Assembly: GCA_022711765.1 (NCBI GenBank)
Contig: JAKLEB010000001.1
Location: 1,842,694 to 1,906,693 of the forward strand
Reading direction: 5' to 3'
Source: Candidatus Krumholzibacteriota bacterium
GTDB taxonomy: Bacteria; Krumholzibacteriota; Krumholzibacteriia; LZORAL124-64-63
Length of the DNA stretch: 64,000 nt
Shown piece after piece: positions 25,799 through 34,877 of the stretch; position 1 is the stretch's first letter; each line of letters begins with the position of its first letter. Under the pieces are notes generated by a model. It made no database searches. It saw only the letters and a program-made list of their open reading frames with translations, and was not told the DNA's origin. Both the position numbers and the translations under genes were made by a program.

Positions 25799-26494
25799 TC
25801 AGTCGCGCGCCACGGGCACCTGCAGCTCGGTCACGTAATCCGCCGGGTCGCGCCCGGGCTCCGGTCCCCGCAGGTAGACCTCGCGGTCCGGTCCGGTGAT
25901 GCGGTAGCCGTTGCGCTCAACCCAGCCGAGCAGGGCGGCGTAGGCGTGACGGAGCTCCTCGTAGCAACCGTGGTGGACAGTGCAGGCGAGGCTCGCCTCG
26001 GCGGGCAGCTCGCGTTCGCGCACGCGCGGATGGGCGGGCAGCGCGCCGGCGAACGGCGCGGCGACCTCGATGTCGACGTCCTGCTCGCGGTACTCGCCGT
26101 CGTGGTAGAGCGCCAGCGGCGGCCCCGTGAACTGCACGCGCGCGCCGCCGAGGAAGCCGCACAGCTCGCCGAAAAGCCGCGTGATGTCGGGATAGTGCGG
26201 GACCGTATCCCGCAGCGACGCCACCCGCAGCGCGGGGGCGCTCTTGATCGTCACGTCGTACCGGGGCATCTCGCCCTCCCTTTCCAGTTGCGCCAGGTAA
26301 GCCTCGACGCGTCCGAGCCGCGCGCGACCGTCCGCGATCTCCCGCTGCAACCGCGACAGCTGGTCGGCCGAGTAGAAACGGTAGCCGCTGGAGCGGTCCA
26401 CGTGCGCGGGCACGAGCAATCCACGCTCGTCGTAGAGCCGCAGCGCCTTGACCGTCACCTGCGCCAGCCTCGAGAACTCACCGATCTTGAACAC
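25799..26494 (-). CDS. MerR-family regulator with GyrI-like effector domain, shortened linker
   Basis: 231 residues. Residues 1-45 are the MerR winged helix (FKIGEFSRLAQVTVKALRLY, then SSGYRFYSADQLSRL). Residues 75-230 are a GyrI/SRPBCC-like ligand-binding domain (PRYDVTIKSAPALRVASLRD to YRITGPDREVYLRGP), as in BltR/BmrR-type regulators. Between them the usual ~40 residues that finish the DNA-binding domain (RILALKDLGFSLEQI-type helix) are absent: DQLSRL passes straight to REIADGRARLGRVEAYL, the coiled-coil dimer helix. The frame is intact. It would normally sense hydrophobic drugs; whether it still binds DNA is doubtful. Confidence 0.82.
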   Translation of the reverse strand: MFKIGEFSRLAQVTVKALRLYDERGLLVPAHVDRSSGYRFYSADQLSRLQREIADGRARLGRVEAYLAQLEREGEMPRYDVTIKSAPALRVASLRDTVPHYPDITRLFGELCGFLGGARVQFTGPPLALYHDGEYREQDVDIEVAAPFAGALPAHPRVRERELPAEASLACTVHHGCYEELRHAYAALLGWVERNGYRITGPDREVYLRGPEPGRDPADYVTELQVPVARD

Positions 26495-26593
26495 GCACCC
26501 CTCCCGGGTCGGGGTCCTGGCAAGCTTGCTGGGAGAATGGTCGGGTCTGCCCCTGGGGGAGGGTCAAGGAGGAATTCGCGCCGGCCCGACCCC

Positions 26594-27667
26594 TCACCGG
26601 AAGAGGGCCCGCACGGCGCTCCACGTCCTCCGCTCGACCGCGACCGGTCCGGCGGCGAGTCCGTCGAGGGTGAGCAGGTAGTCGTACTCGTCGATCGGCG
26701 GGAATCCGGACGGTTCGATGGTGGTCGGTCCGACCCATAGCCAGACGATCGCGCCTGGCTCGCCCGTCACCTGCAGGACGGTCGCCGCGCAGCGCTCGGA
26801 CATCCCCTGCTGGGCGACGTCGACCTGGCCGCAATCCTGCGGCCACAGCTCGAACAGGTAGCCGTCGCGCTCGGCGAGCAGGGTCGCCTCGATGATCCCG
26901 GTCGTGCCGACGGTGGCGGTGAACCAGTCCGTGTCGCGCCTGCTCTGGTACTCCCACCCGTACCACCCGCTGCGGCCGGCGAACAGCAGACGGCCCGCCT
27001 GGTCGCCGACCAGTGCCTGGAACGGGAGGCCGAACTCGGGGCTGTTGCAGCCGCCGTTGAACGCGTCGAGGTACCCGTCGGCAAGCGGTGGCTCGCTCTC
27101 GGGAACCGCCCCGGCGGGCAGTTCGACGACGCACTCCACGAACTCCGTCAGCGCGAAGACATAGGTCCCGGAGTCCCCGCCCATGCCGGTGACGACGATG
27201 TAGTAGAGCGCCCCGCCCGCCAGCACGGCGTGTTCGATGCAGGAGACGTACATCCCGCACGGCGGGCCGAAGTAGTGGTCGATGTTGCAAGCCACCAGGT
27301 TCCGGTCCTCGTCGTAGACGTACAGCCCCGTGTCGTAGTCCGAGCCGCAGAGGTCCACGCGCACGACGATGTCCTGGGCCGGTGTGAAGCTGTAGAAGAC
27401 GGCCGGTCCCCAGGCCTCGTAAGGGCACATGTCCCAGCAGCAGTTCGTCGAGTAGCCCACGGTGGTCCCGGTCGTGACGTACGGCACGCCGGGAATGGGG
27501 ACGGCCTCCTCCCAGGTGTCGCCGCCCTGGCGCACGACCTCCGGATCGACCGGCGGAGGGACAGCGGTCCGGACCTCGCGTGGCGGCAGCGCGACGCCCA
27601 GGGTCTGCGCGCCCGCGGCGGCGGCGAGGATGCACCCGAAGACGAGTCCCGCGATCGCGCTTTTCAT
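26594..27667 (-). CDS. Secreted protein with pre-peptidase-like (PPC) domain and W-x3-(K/R)-x-LFR tail
   Basis: 357 residues. Signal peptide of about 20 residues (MKSAIAGLVFGCILAAAAGA). Residues 45-165 resemble a bacterial pre-peptidase C-terminal domain: VFYSFTPAQDIVVRVDLCGSD, then YDTGLYVYDE. It is Cys-rich (about 12), suggesting disulfides or metal binding outside the cell. A second beta domain fills 190-340. It ends in RRTWSAVRALFR, a tail nearly repeated (GTWTQLKELFR) at the end of the unrelated secreted protein at 54837-55517. The tail may be a sorting signal; this is inference from two cases. No protease motif found. Confidence 0.78.
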   Translation of the reverse strand: MKSAIAGLVFGCILAAAAGAQTLGVALPPREVRTAVPPPVDPEVVRQGGDTWEEAVPIPGVPYVTTGTTVGYSTNCCWDMCPYEAWGPAVFYSFTPAQDIVVRVDLCGSDYDTGLYVYDEDRNLVACNIDHYFGPPCGMYVSCIEHAVLAGGALYYIVVTGMGGDSGTYVFALTEFVECVVELPAGAVPESEPPLADGYLDAFNGGCNSPEFGLPFQALVGDQAGRLLFAGRSGWYGWEYQSRRDTDWFTATVGTTGIIEATLLAERDGYLFELWPQDCGQVDVAQQGMSERCAATVLQVTGEPGAIVWLWVGPTTIEPSGFPPIDEYDYLLTLDGLAAGPVAVERRTWSAVRALFR

Positions 27668-28196
27668 GACCTATCTCCCGCGAGCAAGGGGCACGACAGG
27701 CGTGCCAGCAGGAGTATGGTGGGAATGCGCATGATATCCTCCGCGATCGAAAGATTCGTGGGAGAGGAGTTGAACGTGTTGGTCGGTGATCTTGCGCGCG
27801 ATCCTATCACCGGGAGCCGGCTCGACGGTCCACAGATTTACCCACGCCCATGCCGGCGTTCCGCGTTCCCGCCGTGCGGGGACCAGACAGTCCTCCGTGT
27901 TGTCGAGCAAGGGATGGGGATGTGACGATCGCACCACCTTCCCCCGGGCTCTCCCCCTCGCCCGCCAGCCCTGCCGTCTGGTCCAACTCCGGCCACGCGT
28001 ACCGACCGGCGGCCTGGTCGAACGCGAACTCCCCCCGCGGCGGACCCCGCGCCGACTCCATTTCCTGCAGCGCCGTGCCCGCCGGGCGTCCCCGCGAGAA
28101 TTCTCCCCCGCGCGTACCGAAAAGGTGATACCATCAGGCTGCCGGCGAGTCCCGCCGGATCCTGCATCCCACCGAAGAACTGAGGAAGGGGCGGTC
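27668..28196. other. 529-bp divergent intergenic region
   Basis: It lies between the starts of the secreted gene on the minus strand (27667) and the LVIVD gene on the plus strand (28197). Seen: a 7-bp inverted repeat CGGTGAT...ATCACCG with a 15-nt loop (27784-27812) and an extended -10-like TGATACCAT at 28126-28134, about 63 bp before ATG 28197. Open frames across this region have poor codon character and are not called. Confidence 0.4.
28126..28134 (+). promoter_or_regulatory. Extended -10-like element for gene 28197-30347
   Basis: TGATACCAT: a TGn extension and TACCAT (four of six). Initiation near 28141 would give a leader of about 56 nt. Weaker than the elements at 21864 and 25658. Confidence 0.3.
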
Positions 28197-30347
28197 ATGA
28201 ATCGCTCGGCATTTGCCGTGGGCGCCATCTTGACCGTGATGTGCATGTTCGCGCATCCGGCTACGGCGGACTGCCTACCCTATGGCGACTACCTGCACTG
28301 GGCGGGCGGAATGGGGCGGACCGGTGTGGCCTGGCGCGTGACCGTCGCCAACGGCTATGGGTATCTCGCCTCGGGCGACTTGCAGGTCGTGGACGTGACC
28401 GATCCCCAAGACCTCCACGTCGTGGCGACCGTCCCGTGCCCGGGGTGCACGGACGTGACCGTGGTGGGAACCAGCGCTTACGCCCTGATGGACGCCGGGG
28501 AACTCATCGTGGTCGACGTCGCCGATCCGCGCGAGCCGCGGATCCTGGGCACCGCGACGCTCGGCGGTTTGCCGTACGGAGTGGTGGTCGCCGGTCCGTA
28601 CGCCTACGTCGCGAACGCCCACCTGGGCCTGCAGATCGTCGACGTCGCGGAGCCCGCGAACCCGGTCTATCGCAGCCGTATCGCGCTCGCGGGCGAAGCG
28701 CACCACGTCGTCGTCGCTGGTGGCGTGGCCTTCGTCGCGACCTACGAGGCCGGCCTCACGGTCATCGATGTCGCGGATCCCGGATCTCCGCGGGTGATCG
28801 CCAGCCTGCCGACCATGGGCTTCGCCTGCGACGTCGCCCTCGTTGCCGACCACCTCTACGTCGCGAACGCGGGGCTGACGGGCGGGACGATCTCGGGCCT
28901 CGAGGTGGTCGACGTGAGCGATCCCGACCAGCCGGAGATCGTCGCCGCCGTGATCACCGGCGAGTGGGCGGAGGGCGTCGCCGTCGCGAACCAGCGTGCC
29001 TTCATCGCGAACCGCCACAGCGGCCTCCAGGTGGTCGACGTTACCGATCCACACTCACCGCAGCTGGTTGGCGCAGTCGCCGTGGGGCCGCTCTGGGGCG
29101 TGGCGGTCGACGGCGATCGAGTCTACGCCGCCGGCTCGAACTGGATGCTGCATGTGATCGAGATCGGTTGTGGCGAGAACGCGCCCCTCCTGGGCAGTGT
29201 CGGCATGCCGGACAGCGTGTACGGGCTGGCGCTGATGGGCAAGCACGCCGTCGTCGCCGACCGCGTCTCGGGCGTCGAAATCGTCGACGTCAGCGATCCG
29301 CATGCCCCGGCGATCGTCGCTCATGTCGACCTGTTCTGGTCGCTCGGCGCCGCTGTCGCCGGCGAGTACGCTTACGTCACGGCCGATTACGGCCCGCGTC
29401 GGTTGTACGTCATCGATCTCGCCGATCCCTTGCAGCCGCTGGTGGTCGGTGCGGCGCTCCTCGCTGACTGGGCATTCGGTGTCGCCGTCGACGGTGGGTA
29501 TGCCTACGTCGCGGACAGTGCTGCCGGGCTGGATATCGTCGACATCACGGACCCGTCCACGCCGCACGTGGTCGGCGTCGTCGACACTCCGGGCTCGGCG
29601 TACGCGGTCGCCGTGGCGGGCAACCATGCTTATGTCGCCGACTTTTTCGGCTTCCAGATCATCGACGTCTCCGTCCCGAGCCACGCGTGGATCACGGGCA
29701 GCGCGGCGATTCCGGCCACCGGCGTCGCGGTGCGGGACGATGTCGTGTTCGTGACCGACGCTCTCGGCTTGCACATCCTCGACGTCTCGGACCCGACGTC
29801 GCCGCAGGAGATCTCGCTGGTAGCGACGTCGGCGCCCGCGGTGAGCGTCACGGTGGTTGGAGATTGGGCGTATGTAGGCGCCGAGGCGCTCGAGGTGATC
29901 GACATCGCGGACCTCGCACGACCGCAGCTCGTGGGCAGTGTCGGGCGAGGCGGCGAGGTCGCGGTCGACGCCGAGCATGTCTATGTCGGATCGGTTGACG
30001 CGCGGTTTCAGGTCGCGTTCCAGCAATGCTTGTTGACACCGGTCGCGCCAGGTTCGGATTCGAACGAGACTGCGCCCGGCTGGCTCCTGGCCGTCCCTAA
30101 TCCGACGCGTGGCGAGGCGAGGTTCCATCTGAACCTGACCGCCCCGGTCGAGGTCAAGGCGACGGTCTACGACGTGGCTGGACGCCGGGTGCGCAGCCTG
30201 CCGCCGCGCGCGCTCGCCGCCGGCGCGAACGACGTGATCTGGGACGGACGGGACGACCGCGGCCGCGACGTCCCGGGGGGCGTCTACCTGATCCGAGTCA
30301 CGGCTGGACAGGTGACGCGCGGCGCCCGGATCGTGTTGGCGCGGTGA
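28197..30347 (+). CDS. Secreted LVIVD-repeat beta-propeller protein with FlgD Ig-like tail
   Basis: 716 residues, ATG 28197 with GAGGAAGGGG upstream; a long in-frame extension to 27786 is rejected because it precedes the signal peptide (AVGAILTVMCMFAHPATA). Twelve or more LVIVD repeats, for example GGYAYVADSAAGLDIVDITD and GNHAYVADFFGFQIIDVSV, cover residues 40-610. The last ~90 residues (AVPNPTRGEARFHLNL, then DVPGGVYLIRVTAG) are the FlgD-like tail, here with PNPTRG replacing PNPFNP. Third of four paralogues in the region. Confidence 0.87.
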   Translation: MNRSAFAVGAILTVMCMFAHPATADCLPYGDYLHWAGGMGRTGVAWRVTVANGYGYLASGDLQVVDVTDPQDLHVVATVPCPGCTDVTVVGTSAYALMDAGELIVVDVADPREPRILGTATLGGLPYGVVVAGPYAYVANAHLGLQIVDVAEPANPVYRSRIALAGEAHHVVVAGGVAFVATYEAGLTVIDVADPGSPRVIASLPTMGFACDVALVADHLYVANAGLTGGTISGLEVVDVSDPDQPEIVAAVITGEWAEGVAVANQRAFIANRHSGLQVVDVTDPHSPQLVGAVAVGPLWGVAVDGDRVYAAGSNWMLHVIEIGCGENAPLLGSVGMPDSVYGLALMGKHAVVADRVSGVEIVDVSDPHAPAIVAHVDLFWSLGAAVAGEYAYVTADYGPRRLYVIDLADPLQPLVVGAALLADWAFGVAVDGGYAYVADSAAGLDIVDITDPSTPHVVGVVDTPGSAYAVAVAGNHAYVADFFGFQIIDVSVPSHAWITGSAAIPATGVAVRDDVVFVTDALGLHILDVSDPTSPQEISLVATSAPAVSVTVVGDWAYVGAEALEVIDIADLARPQLVGSVGRGGEVAVDAEHVYVGSVDARFQVAFQQCLLTPVAPGSDSNETAPGWLLAVPNPTRGEARFHLNLTAPVEVKATVYDVAGRRVRSLPPRALAAGANDVIWDGRDDRGRDVPGGVYLIRVTAGQVTRGARIVLAR

Positions 30348-30528
30348 GCATCGCCCGTTCTTTCAAGATCGACAGCACGGATCTTCCCGGTCCGGCGGGG
30401 CTGCCTACGGCAACCCGATCTCCTTGACGAGTTCTCCGAAACGTGGCTCTCGACGCGGCCGTCCCAGCGCGGTTCGACGCCGATTGCACCGCCGTCCTCG
30501 CTGGACTCGCTGCGCCGCGCCTTGCCGA

Positions 30529-33030
30529 TCACCGGACGATCGCGACCTTGAGCCACCGGACGAAGCTCTCGCCGGACAGGCGCGCGAGGTAGATCCCGGC
30601 GGCGACCGCGCGACCGGCCGCGTCGCGACCGTCCCACGCGACGGCATGCGGACCCGCCGCGAGCGAGCCGTCCCGCAGCGTGGTCACGCGGCGACCGCGC
30701 AGATCGACGATCTCGAGCCGCGCGTGGCCGTCCGCCGGCAGCGCGAAGGAGAAGACCGTCGCCGGATTGGGAGGATTCGGCGAGCAGGCGAGAGCGACCG
30801 ACTCTCTCGCCGCCGGCGCGAGTGCCGGGCCGTACCAGTCGGACTCGCCGCCCGGGCCCTGCACCTCGAGCCAGTACCGCAGCCCGCTGGCCGGCGCGGT
30901 CGCATCGACGAACTCGTGCCGACCCGAGGGCTCGAACGGAACCGCGCCGACCGCGACGCGAGAACCGCCGGCCGTCTCTCGCCAGACCGCGAAATCGGCG
31001 GCGGCGAAGCCCGGCCCGACCTCCCACTCGAGGCGGCAGCCGCCGGTGATGCGAGTCGCCGTGAAGCCCAGGAACGCAACCGGCGTTCCAATGAGGTCGT
31101 TCCGCAGGATCCAGAAGCCGTTCTCACGATCGGCGACGTAGACGACCCCGCTCTGGACGCGCACGGCGGCGGCGGAACAGCCCGTCTGGAAATGACCGAC
31201 CTCGACCGGCGCGGCGGGATCACTCACGTCGACCAGCCGTACGCCGGAGGCCCCGCAGCACACGTAGGCGTAGGACGCCTCGACCGCGACCGCCTCGACC
31301 GGCACGCCGAACCGCAGGTGGCTGATCTCGACCACGGCATCCTGGTCGCCGAAGTCGATGATGCGCAGGCCGCCGCCGCGGTCGGCGACGAACGCGTGGT
31401 GTCCGCTCACCGAGACGCCGGCCGCGTCGCCCGGCGTCTCGACGACGGCGATCGGCTTGGGATCGGCGGGTTCGGCGATATCGACCACGAGGCAGCCGGC
31501 GTAGCCATCCGCGACGCACGCGACGTCGTCGCCGAGATCGACATCGAAGGAAAGGTCGCCGTTCGCCAGGCGGCCGAGCGGCACCGGGTGGGCGAGGTCG
31601 CGGATGTCGATGGTCTGGACGTCGCCCATGCTGCCGTAGGCCAGATAGGCGATGTCGCCCCGACAACGCGCCTGCATCGCCTGCGCCTCGGGCCCGTCGA
31701 AGTAACGGCCGACTTCCCGGGGCGCAGCCTGATCGGTGACGTCGATGAGAGCAAACCCGTGCATGTTCTGGGCGACGATCGCTCGATTCCCCTCGATCGC
31801 CACGCTCCAGGACGGGAGGGGGCTCGGACTCGTGCCCAGGGCCACGAGATGGCCTGGATCCGTCACGTCCACGAGCAGCAGACCGGCCGACGAGCATGCC
31901 GCGCCCAGGACGTTGCCGTCGACGTCCAGTCCCAGGACGTTGCCGAACGTCGCGATCCGGTAGGTGAGGAACGGAACCGCCGGATCGACCGCATCCCAGA
32001 CTTCCAGGCCGGTCCCTCCGTTCGCCAGGTAGACCAGGCGACCGTCGAAGTCGACTCCGTTCTGGTCGCCGGAGAGATCCTCGACGAAGGAAACGAAGCC
32101 GGGATCGGCGGGATCGCTCACGTCGACCAGGTAGAATCCGACCAGCGAGCCGGTCGCGCAGGCCAGGTCGCCGCTCACGGCGATACCGGTCACCCAGGGA
32201 TACGGATCGAACGTGCCGGTGAGCACCGGGTGATACGGGTCCGTGAGGTCGTAGATCATCAGACCGGCAGTGAATCCCGCCAGGTAGACCAGATGGTCGC
32301 GGATCACGACGTCGACGACGCTGTCGGACACGCTCTCGCTCGCGACGAGCACGGGCGCCGTCGGTGACGAGATGTCATAGATTCGCAGCCGGTTCTCGCA
32401 ACCGACCGCCATCAAGTCGCCGGCGGCGGCGACGTCGTAGACATAACCTCCAGGATCCACGGTCGTCGCGATCACTGGCTGGGCCGGGTCGCTGACGTCG
32501 ACGACGAAGAATCCCGGCGTTCCGCAAGCCACGAACGCGTGGTCGCCTCGCAACGTGACCCCGCGCGCGATTCCCTCCAGCTCCAGGTGGCCGATGACCT
32601 GCGGCGCGGTCGGATCGGCGACGTCGGCGATCCACAGACCGGCGTGGTACCCGGCGACGAAGAGCAGTCCATCCCGATAGGCAAGGCTCCGGGCCAGGCT
32701 CGGCAGCTCGATCCGGCCGATGCTCGGCGGGACGCGCTTCTCGCCGCCGACCGCGAGGATCTCGACGATCCCGCCGCGAGCGTGGTAGGCGACGTCGCCG
32801 GCGATCAGGATCGAGTTGCTCGCGCCCTCGGCCCATCGGCCGAGCACCGACAGGTTGAGTCCCTCGCCGACCGTGCGGCCCTGGGGGCGCGCGAGATCCT
32901 CGGTGAGTGTAGACGGACGTTCGATGACCGTCCGCGGCGCACCGTAGCCAGGCCAGGCCATGGCGACGCAGACGACCAGGACCAGGATGCCGGACGGAAC
33001 GATGACGGAATTCCCCCGCGTACGACTCAT
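30529..33030 (-). CDS. Secreted LVIVD-repeat protein with Fn3-like and FlgD Ig-like domains
   Basis: 833 residues from ATG 33030, with GGGGGA 5 nt upstream; the upstream in-frame Met (33324) lies in non-coding sequence. Signal peptide about 30 residues (ILVLVVCVAMAWPGYG). LVIVD repeats such as RDHLVYLAGFTAGLMIYDLTD cover residues 60-620. Residues about 630-730 (ATRITGGCRLEWEV, then RYWLEVQGPGG) look like a fibronectin type III-like domain, absent from the other three paralogues. FlgD-type tail SPNPPNPATVFSFALP, ending RLSGESFVRWLKVAIVR. Convergent with the paralogue at 28197-30347, 181 bp apart. Confidence 0.87.
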   Translation of the reverse strand: MSRTRGNSVIVPSGILVLVVCVAMAWPGYGAPRTVIERPSTLTEDLARPQGRTVGEGLNLSVLGRWAEGASNSILIAGDVAYHARGGIVEILAVGGEKRVPPSIGRIELPSLARSLAYRDGLLFVAGYHAGLWIADVADPTAPQVIGHLELEGIARGVTLRGDHAFVACGTPGFFVVDVSDPAQPVIATTVDPGGYVYDVAAAGDLMAVGCENRLRIYDISSPTAPVLVASESVSDSVVDVVIRDHLVYLAGFTAGLMIYDLTDPYHPVLTGTFDPYPWVTGIAVSGDLACATGSLVGFYLVDVSDPADPGFVSFVEDLSGDQNGVDFDGRLVYLANGGTGLEVWDAVDPAVPFLTYRIATFGNVLGLDVDGNVLGAACSSAGLLLVDVTDPGHLVALGTSPSPLPSWSVAIEGNRAIVAQNMHGFALIDVTDQAAPREVGRYFDGPEAQAMQARCRGDIAYLAYGSMGDVQTIDIRDLAHPVPLGRLANGDLSFDVDLGDDVACVADGYAGCLVVDIAEPADPKPIAVVETPGDAAGVSVSGHHAFVADRGGGLRIIDFGDQDAVVEISHLRFGVPVEAVAVEASYAYVCCGASGVRLVDVSDPAAPVEVGHFQTGCSAAAVRVQSGVVYVADRENGFWILRNDLIGTPVAFLGFTATRITGGCRLEWEVGPGFAAADFAVWRETAGGSRVAVGAVPFEPSGRHEFVDATAPASGLRYWLEVQGPGGESDWYGPALAPAARESVALACSPNPPNPATVFSFALPADGHARLEIVDLRGRRVTTLRDGSLAAGPHAVAWDGRDAAGRAVAAGIYLARLSGESFVRWLKVAIVR

Positions 33031-33197
33031 GACGATCCCCCGGGGACAGACGCCGCGCGAGCAGTGGTCGGCAGGCATCGCTCGCCGTTGGTCGGCGGCG
33101 GGAACATGCCTGACGTTACGGGCCGGAGAGCCGCGCGGCCAGATGTCGACAACGGAGAATCGCCCGCCGCCGATATCCGCCGGCGCGAACCGGCCGA

Positions 33198-34580
33198 TCA
33201 GACCGCAGTGCCGAAGAAGGACGTGTTCCGGAAGCCGTCCACCCGCACCCGGTAGGTCCGGCCGGGAACGCCCGCGGCGAGCGGCGCGAGGATCTTGCGG
33301 TTGTTCAGGGTGCGCAGGCGCCACGCCCCCTCGGTCCGGCGCGCAGGCTCCTCCGCCACGGCGCTCCAGGTCTGACCGACCTGGGCGGCGGCGATCGCCT
33401 GCCAGACCTCGTCCTGCAGCGCCATCACCTCGGCCAGCCGGCGCTTCTTCGTGTCCGCGGGGACATCGTCACCCAGGCGTACAGCAGGGGCGCCGGGGCG
33501 CTCGCTGTAGGTGTAGCAGAAGAGGTTGTCGTAGCCGACCTCGCGGACGAGCGAGAGGGTCTGCGCGAAGTCCTCCTCCGTCTCGCCCGGAAAGCCGACG
33601 ATGATGTCGCCGCTGATGGTCACGTCGGGGACCACACGCCGCGCGTAGGCCACCATGTGCAGGTACTCGGCGCGCGTGTAGCGGCGCTTCATGCGCGCGA
33701 GCACGCGGTCGCTGCCGCACTGCCCCGGAACGTGCAGGCCCGGGCACACCTTCGGCTCGGCACCGATCACGTCCATGAGCCGCTCGTGCATGTCGCGAGG
33801 GTGGCCGGTGAGGAAGCGGATGCGCGCGAGGCCGTCGACGCGCGCGACCTGCGTCAGCAGGCCGGCGAAGTCGAGCTCGCCCCGCCAGCGGTACGCGGTC
33901 ACGTTCTGCCCCAGCAACGTGACCTCCTGGCCGCCGGCGGCGACGACGGCGCGCACCTCATCGAGGATGGCCGCGGGCGCCTTCTCGCGCTGAGGGCCGC
34001 GCGTGTAGGGAACGATGCAGTACGTGCACCGGTAGTCGCAGCCCTTGTGGATCGTCACCAGGTGGCTGCCGTTCTGGGGGTAGAGTTGCGGCGGGGCCAC
34101 GTAGTGCGCGTCGTCCCGGTGGCCGGTGACGACGGCGGACCCCGCACCGCCCGACCCGGCGAGCGCGGCGGTGAGGATCCCGGGCAGCGACTCGTAACGG
34201 TCGACGCCGACCACGACGTCGATGCGCTGCCGCTCGCCGGTGAGCGCCTCGCCCAGGCGCTCGGCCATGCAGCCGAGGATGCCCATCACCGCCGGACGGC
34301 GGCCGGCCTCCTCGCGGTCGCGACGCAGCTCGCCGACGCGGCTCAGCACCTTGTGCTCCGCGTGGTCGCGCACCGAGCAGGTGTTGATGAGGACGATGTC
34401 CGCCGTGAGCGGGTCGTCGCCCCGGGCGAGACCGGCGCGCCCGAGCAGGGCGGCGATGGCCGCGCTGTCGTACACGTTCATCTGGCAGCCGTAGGTCTCG
34501 ATGTAGACCGTCGGCGCGCCAGCGGGCGCCGCCGGCCGCTGCGGCATCATCGGCAGGTTCTCGATCGGCTTGTCGTTCAA
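33198..34580 (-). CDS. miaB: tRNA-2-methylthio-N6-dimethylallyladenosine synthase MiaB
   Basis: 460 residues with a TTG start at 34580, chosen for a GGAGG ribosome site 7 nt upstream (34588-34592); the alternative ATG at 34550 lacks one. N-terminal MTTase cluster cysteines: ETYGCQMN, NTCSVRDHAEHK and GILGCMAERL. Radical SAM: KGCDYRCTYCIVPYTRG. A TRAM domain fills the C-terminus. The usual HLPVQSGSD motif reads HVPGQCGSD here, with an extra cysteine. It methylthiolates i6A37 in tRNAs. It follows the AOR operon by about 96 bp and probably has its own regulation. Confidence 0.93.
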   Translation of the reverse strand: MNDKPIENLPMMPQRPAAPAGAPTVYIETYGCQMNVYDSAAIAALLGRAGLARGDDPLTADIVLINTCSVRDHAEHKVLSRVGELRRDREEAGRRPAVMGILGCMAERLGEALTGERQRIDVVVGVDRYESLPGILTAALAGSGGAGSAVVTGHRDDAHYVAPPQLYPQNGSHLVTIHKGCDYRCTYCIVPYTRGPQREKAPAAILDEVRAVVAAGGQEVTLLGQNVTAYRWRGELDFAGLLTQVARVDGLARIRFLTGHPRDMHERLMDVIGAEPKVCPGLHVPGQCGSDRVLARMKRRYTRAEYLHMVAYARRVVPDVTISGDIIVGFPGETEEDFAQTLSLVREVGYDNLFCYTYSERPGAPAVRLGDDVPADTKKRRLAEVMALQDEVWQAIAAAQVGQTWSAVAEEPARRTEGAWRLRTLNNRKILAPLAAGVPGRTYRVRVDGFRNTSFFGTAV

Positions 34581-34676
34581 CCCGTCGCCTCCGGCCAGTC
34601 CACCTCCGGCTCGTCGCGCCGGCATCGATGACGTTCCACTCGTCCAGGCTGCTGCAGAGGTCGATCGGGCCGACGC

Positions 34677-34877
34677 CTACCCCCCATGCGCCAGGTGGAA
34701 CACCGTCACCCGCGCCCCGTCGGGTATCTCGCGATGGTGGTAGTCCTCCTGCGGCACGAGGACGTCGTCGACCATGACAGTGATCAACACGTACGTGTAG
34801 TTCATGGCGCCGAGCAGGTCCTGCACGGTCATGCCCGCGTGCCAGGGGACCCGGTCGCGGTCGTTGACGAGGATCAT
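34677..34877 (-). CDS. ThiS/MoaD-like sulfur carrier protein of the split-AOR operon
   Basis: 66 residues of beta-grasp type (MILVNDRDRVPWHAGMTVQD, then VDDVLVPQEDY) ending in AHGG; the Gly-Gly end is the thiocarboxylate attachment site. Its start overlaps the ThiF-like stop (ATGA, 34874-34877), so E1 and carrier are coupled. In thermophilic archaea MoaD-like carriers are often linked to AOR genes, presumably supplying sulfur for tungstopterin. The same role is inferred here, as no other moaD is visible among the moa genes of the window. ThiS for thiamine is the alternative. Confidence 0.82.
   Translation of the reverse strand: MILVNDRDRVPWHAGMTVQDLLGAMNYTYVLITVMVDDVLVPQEDYHHREIPDGARVTVFHLAHGG

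Noticed and set aside
27784..27812. Terminator from the 7-bp inverted repeat in the 27.7-28.2 kb gap
   Set aside because: A 15-nt loop, no U-tract, and location upstream of both divergent genes make a terminator unlikely.
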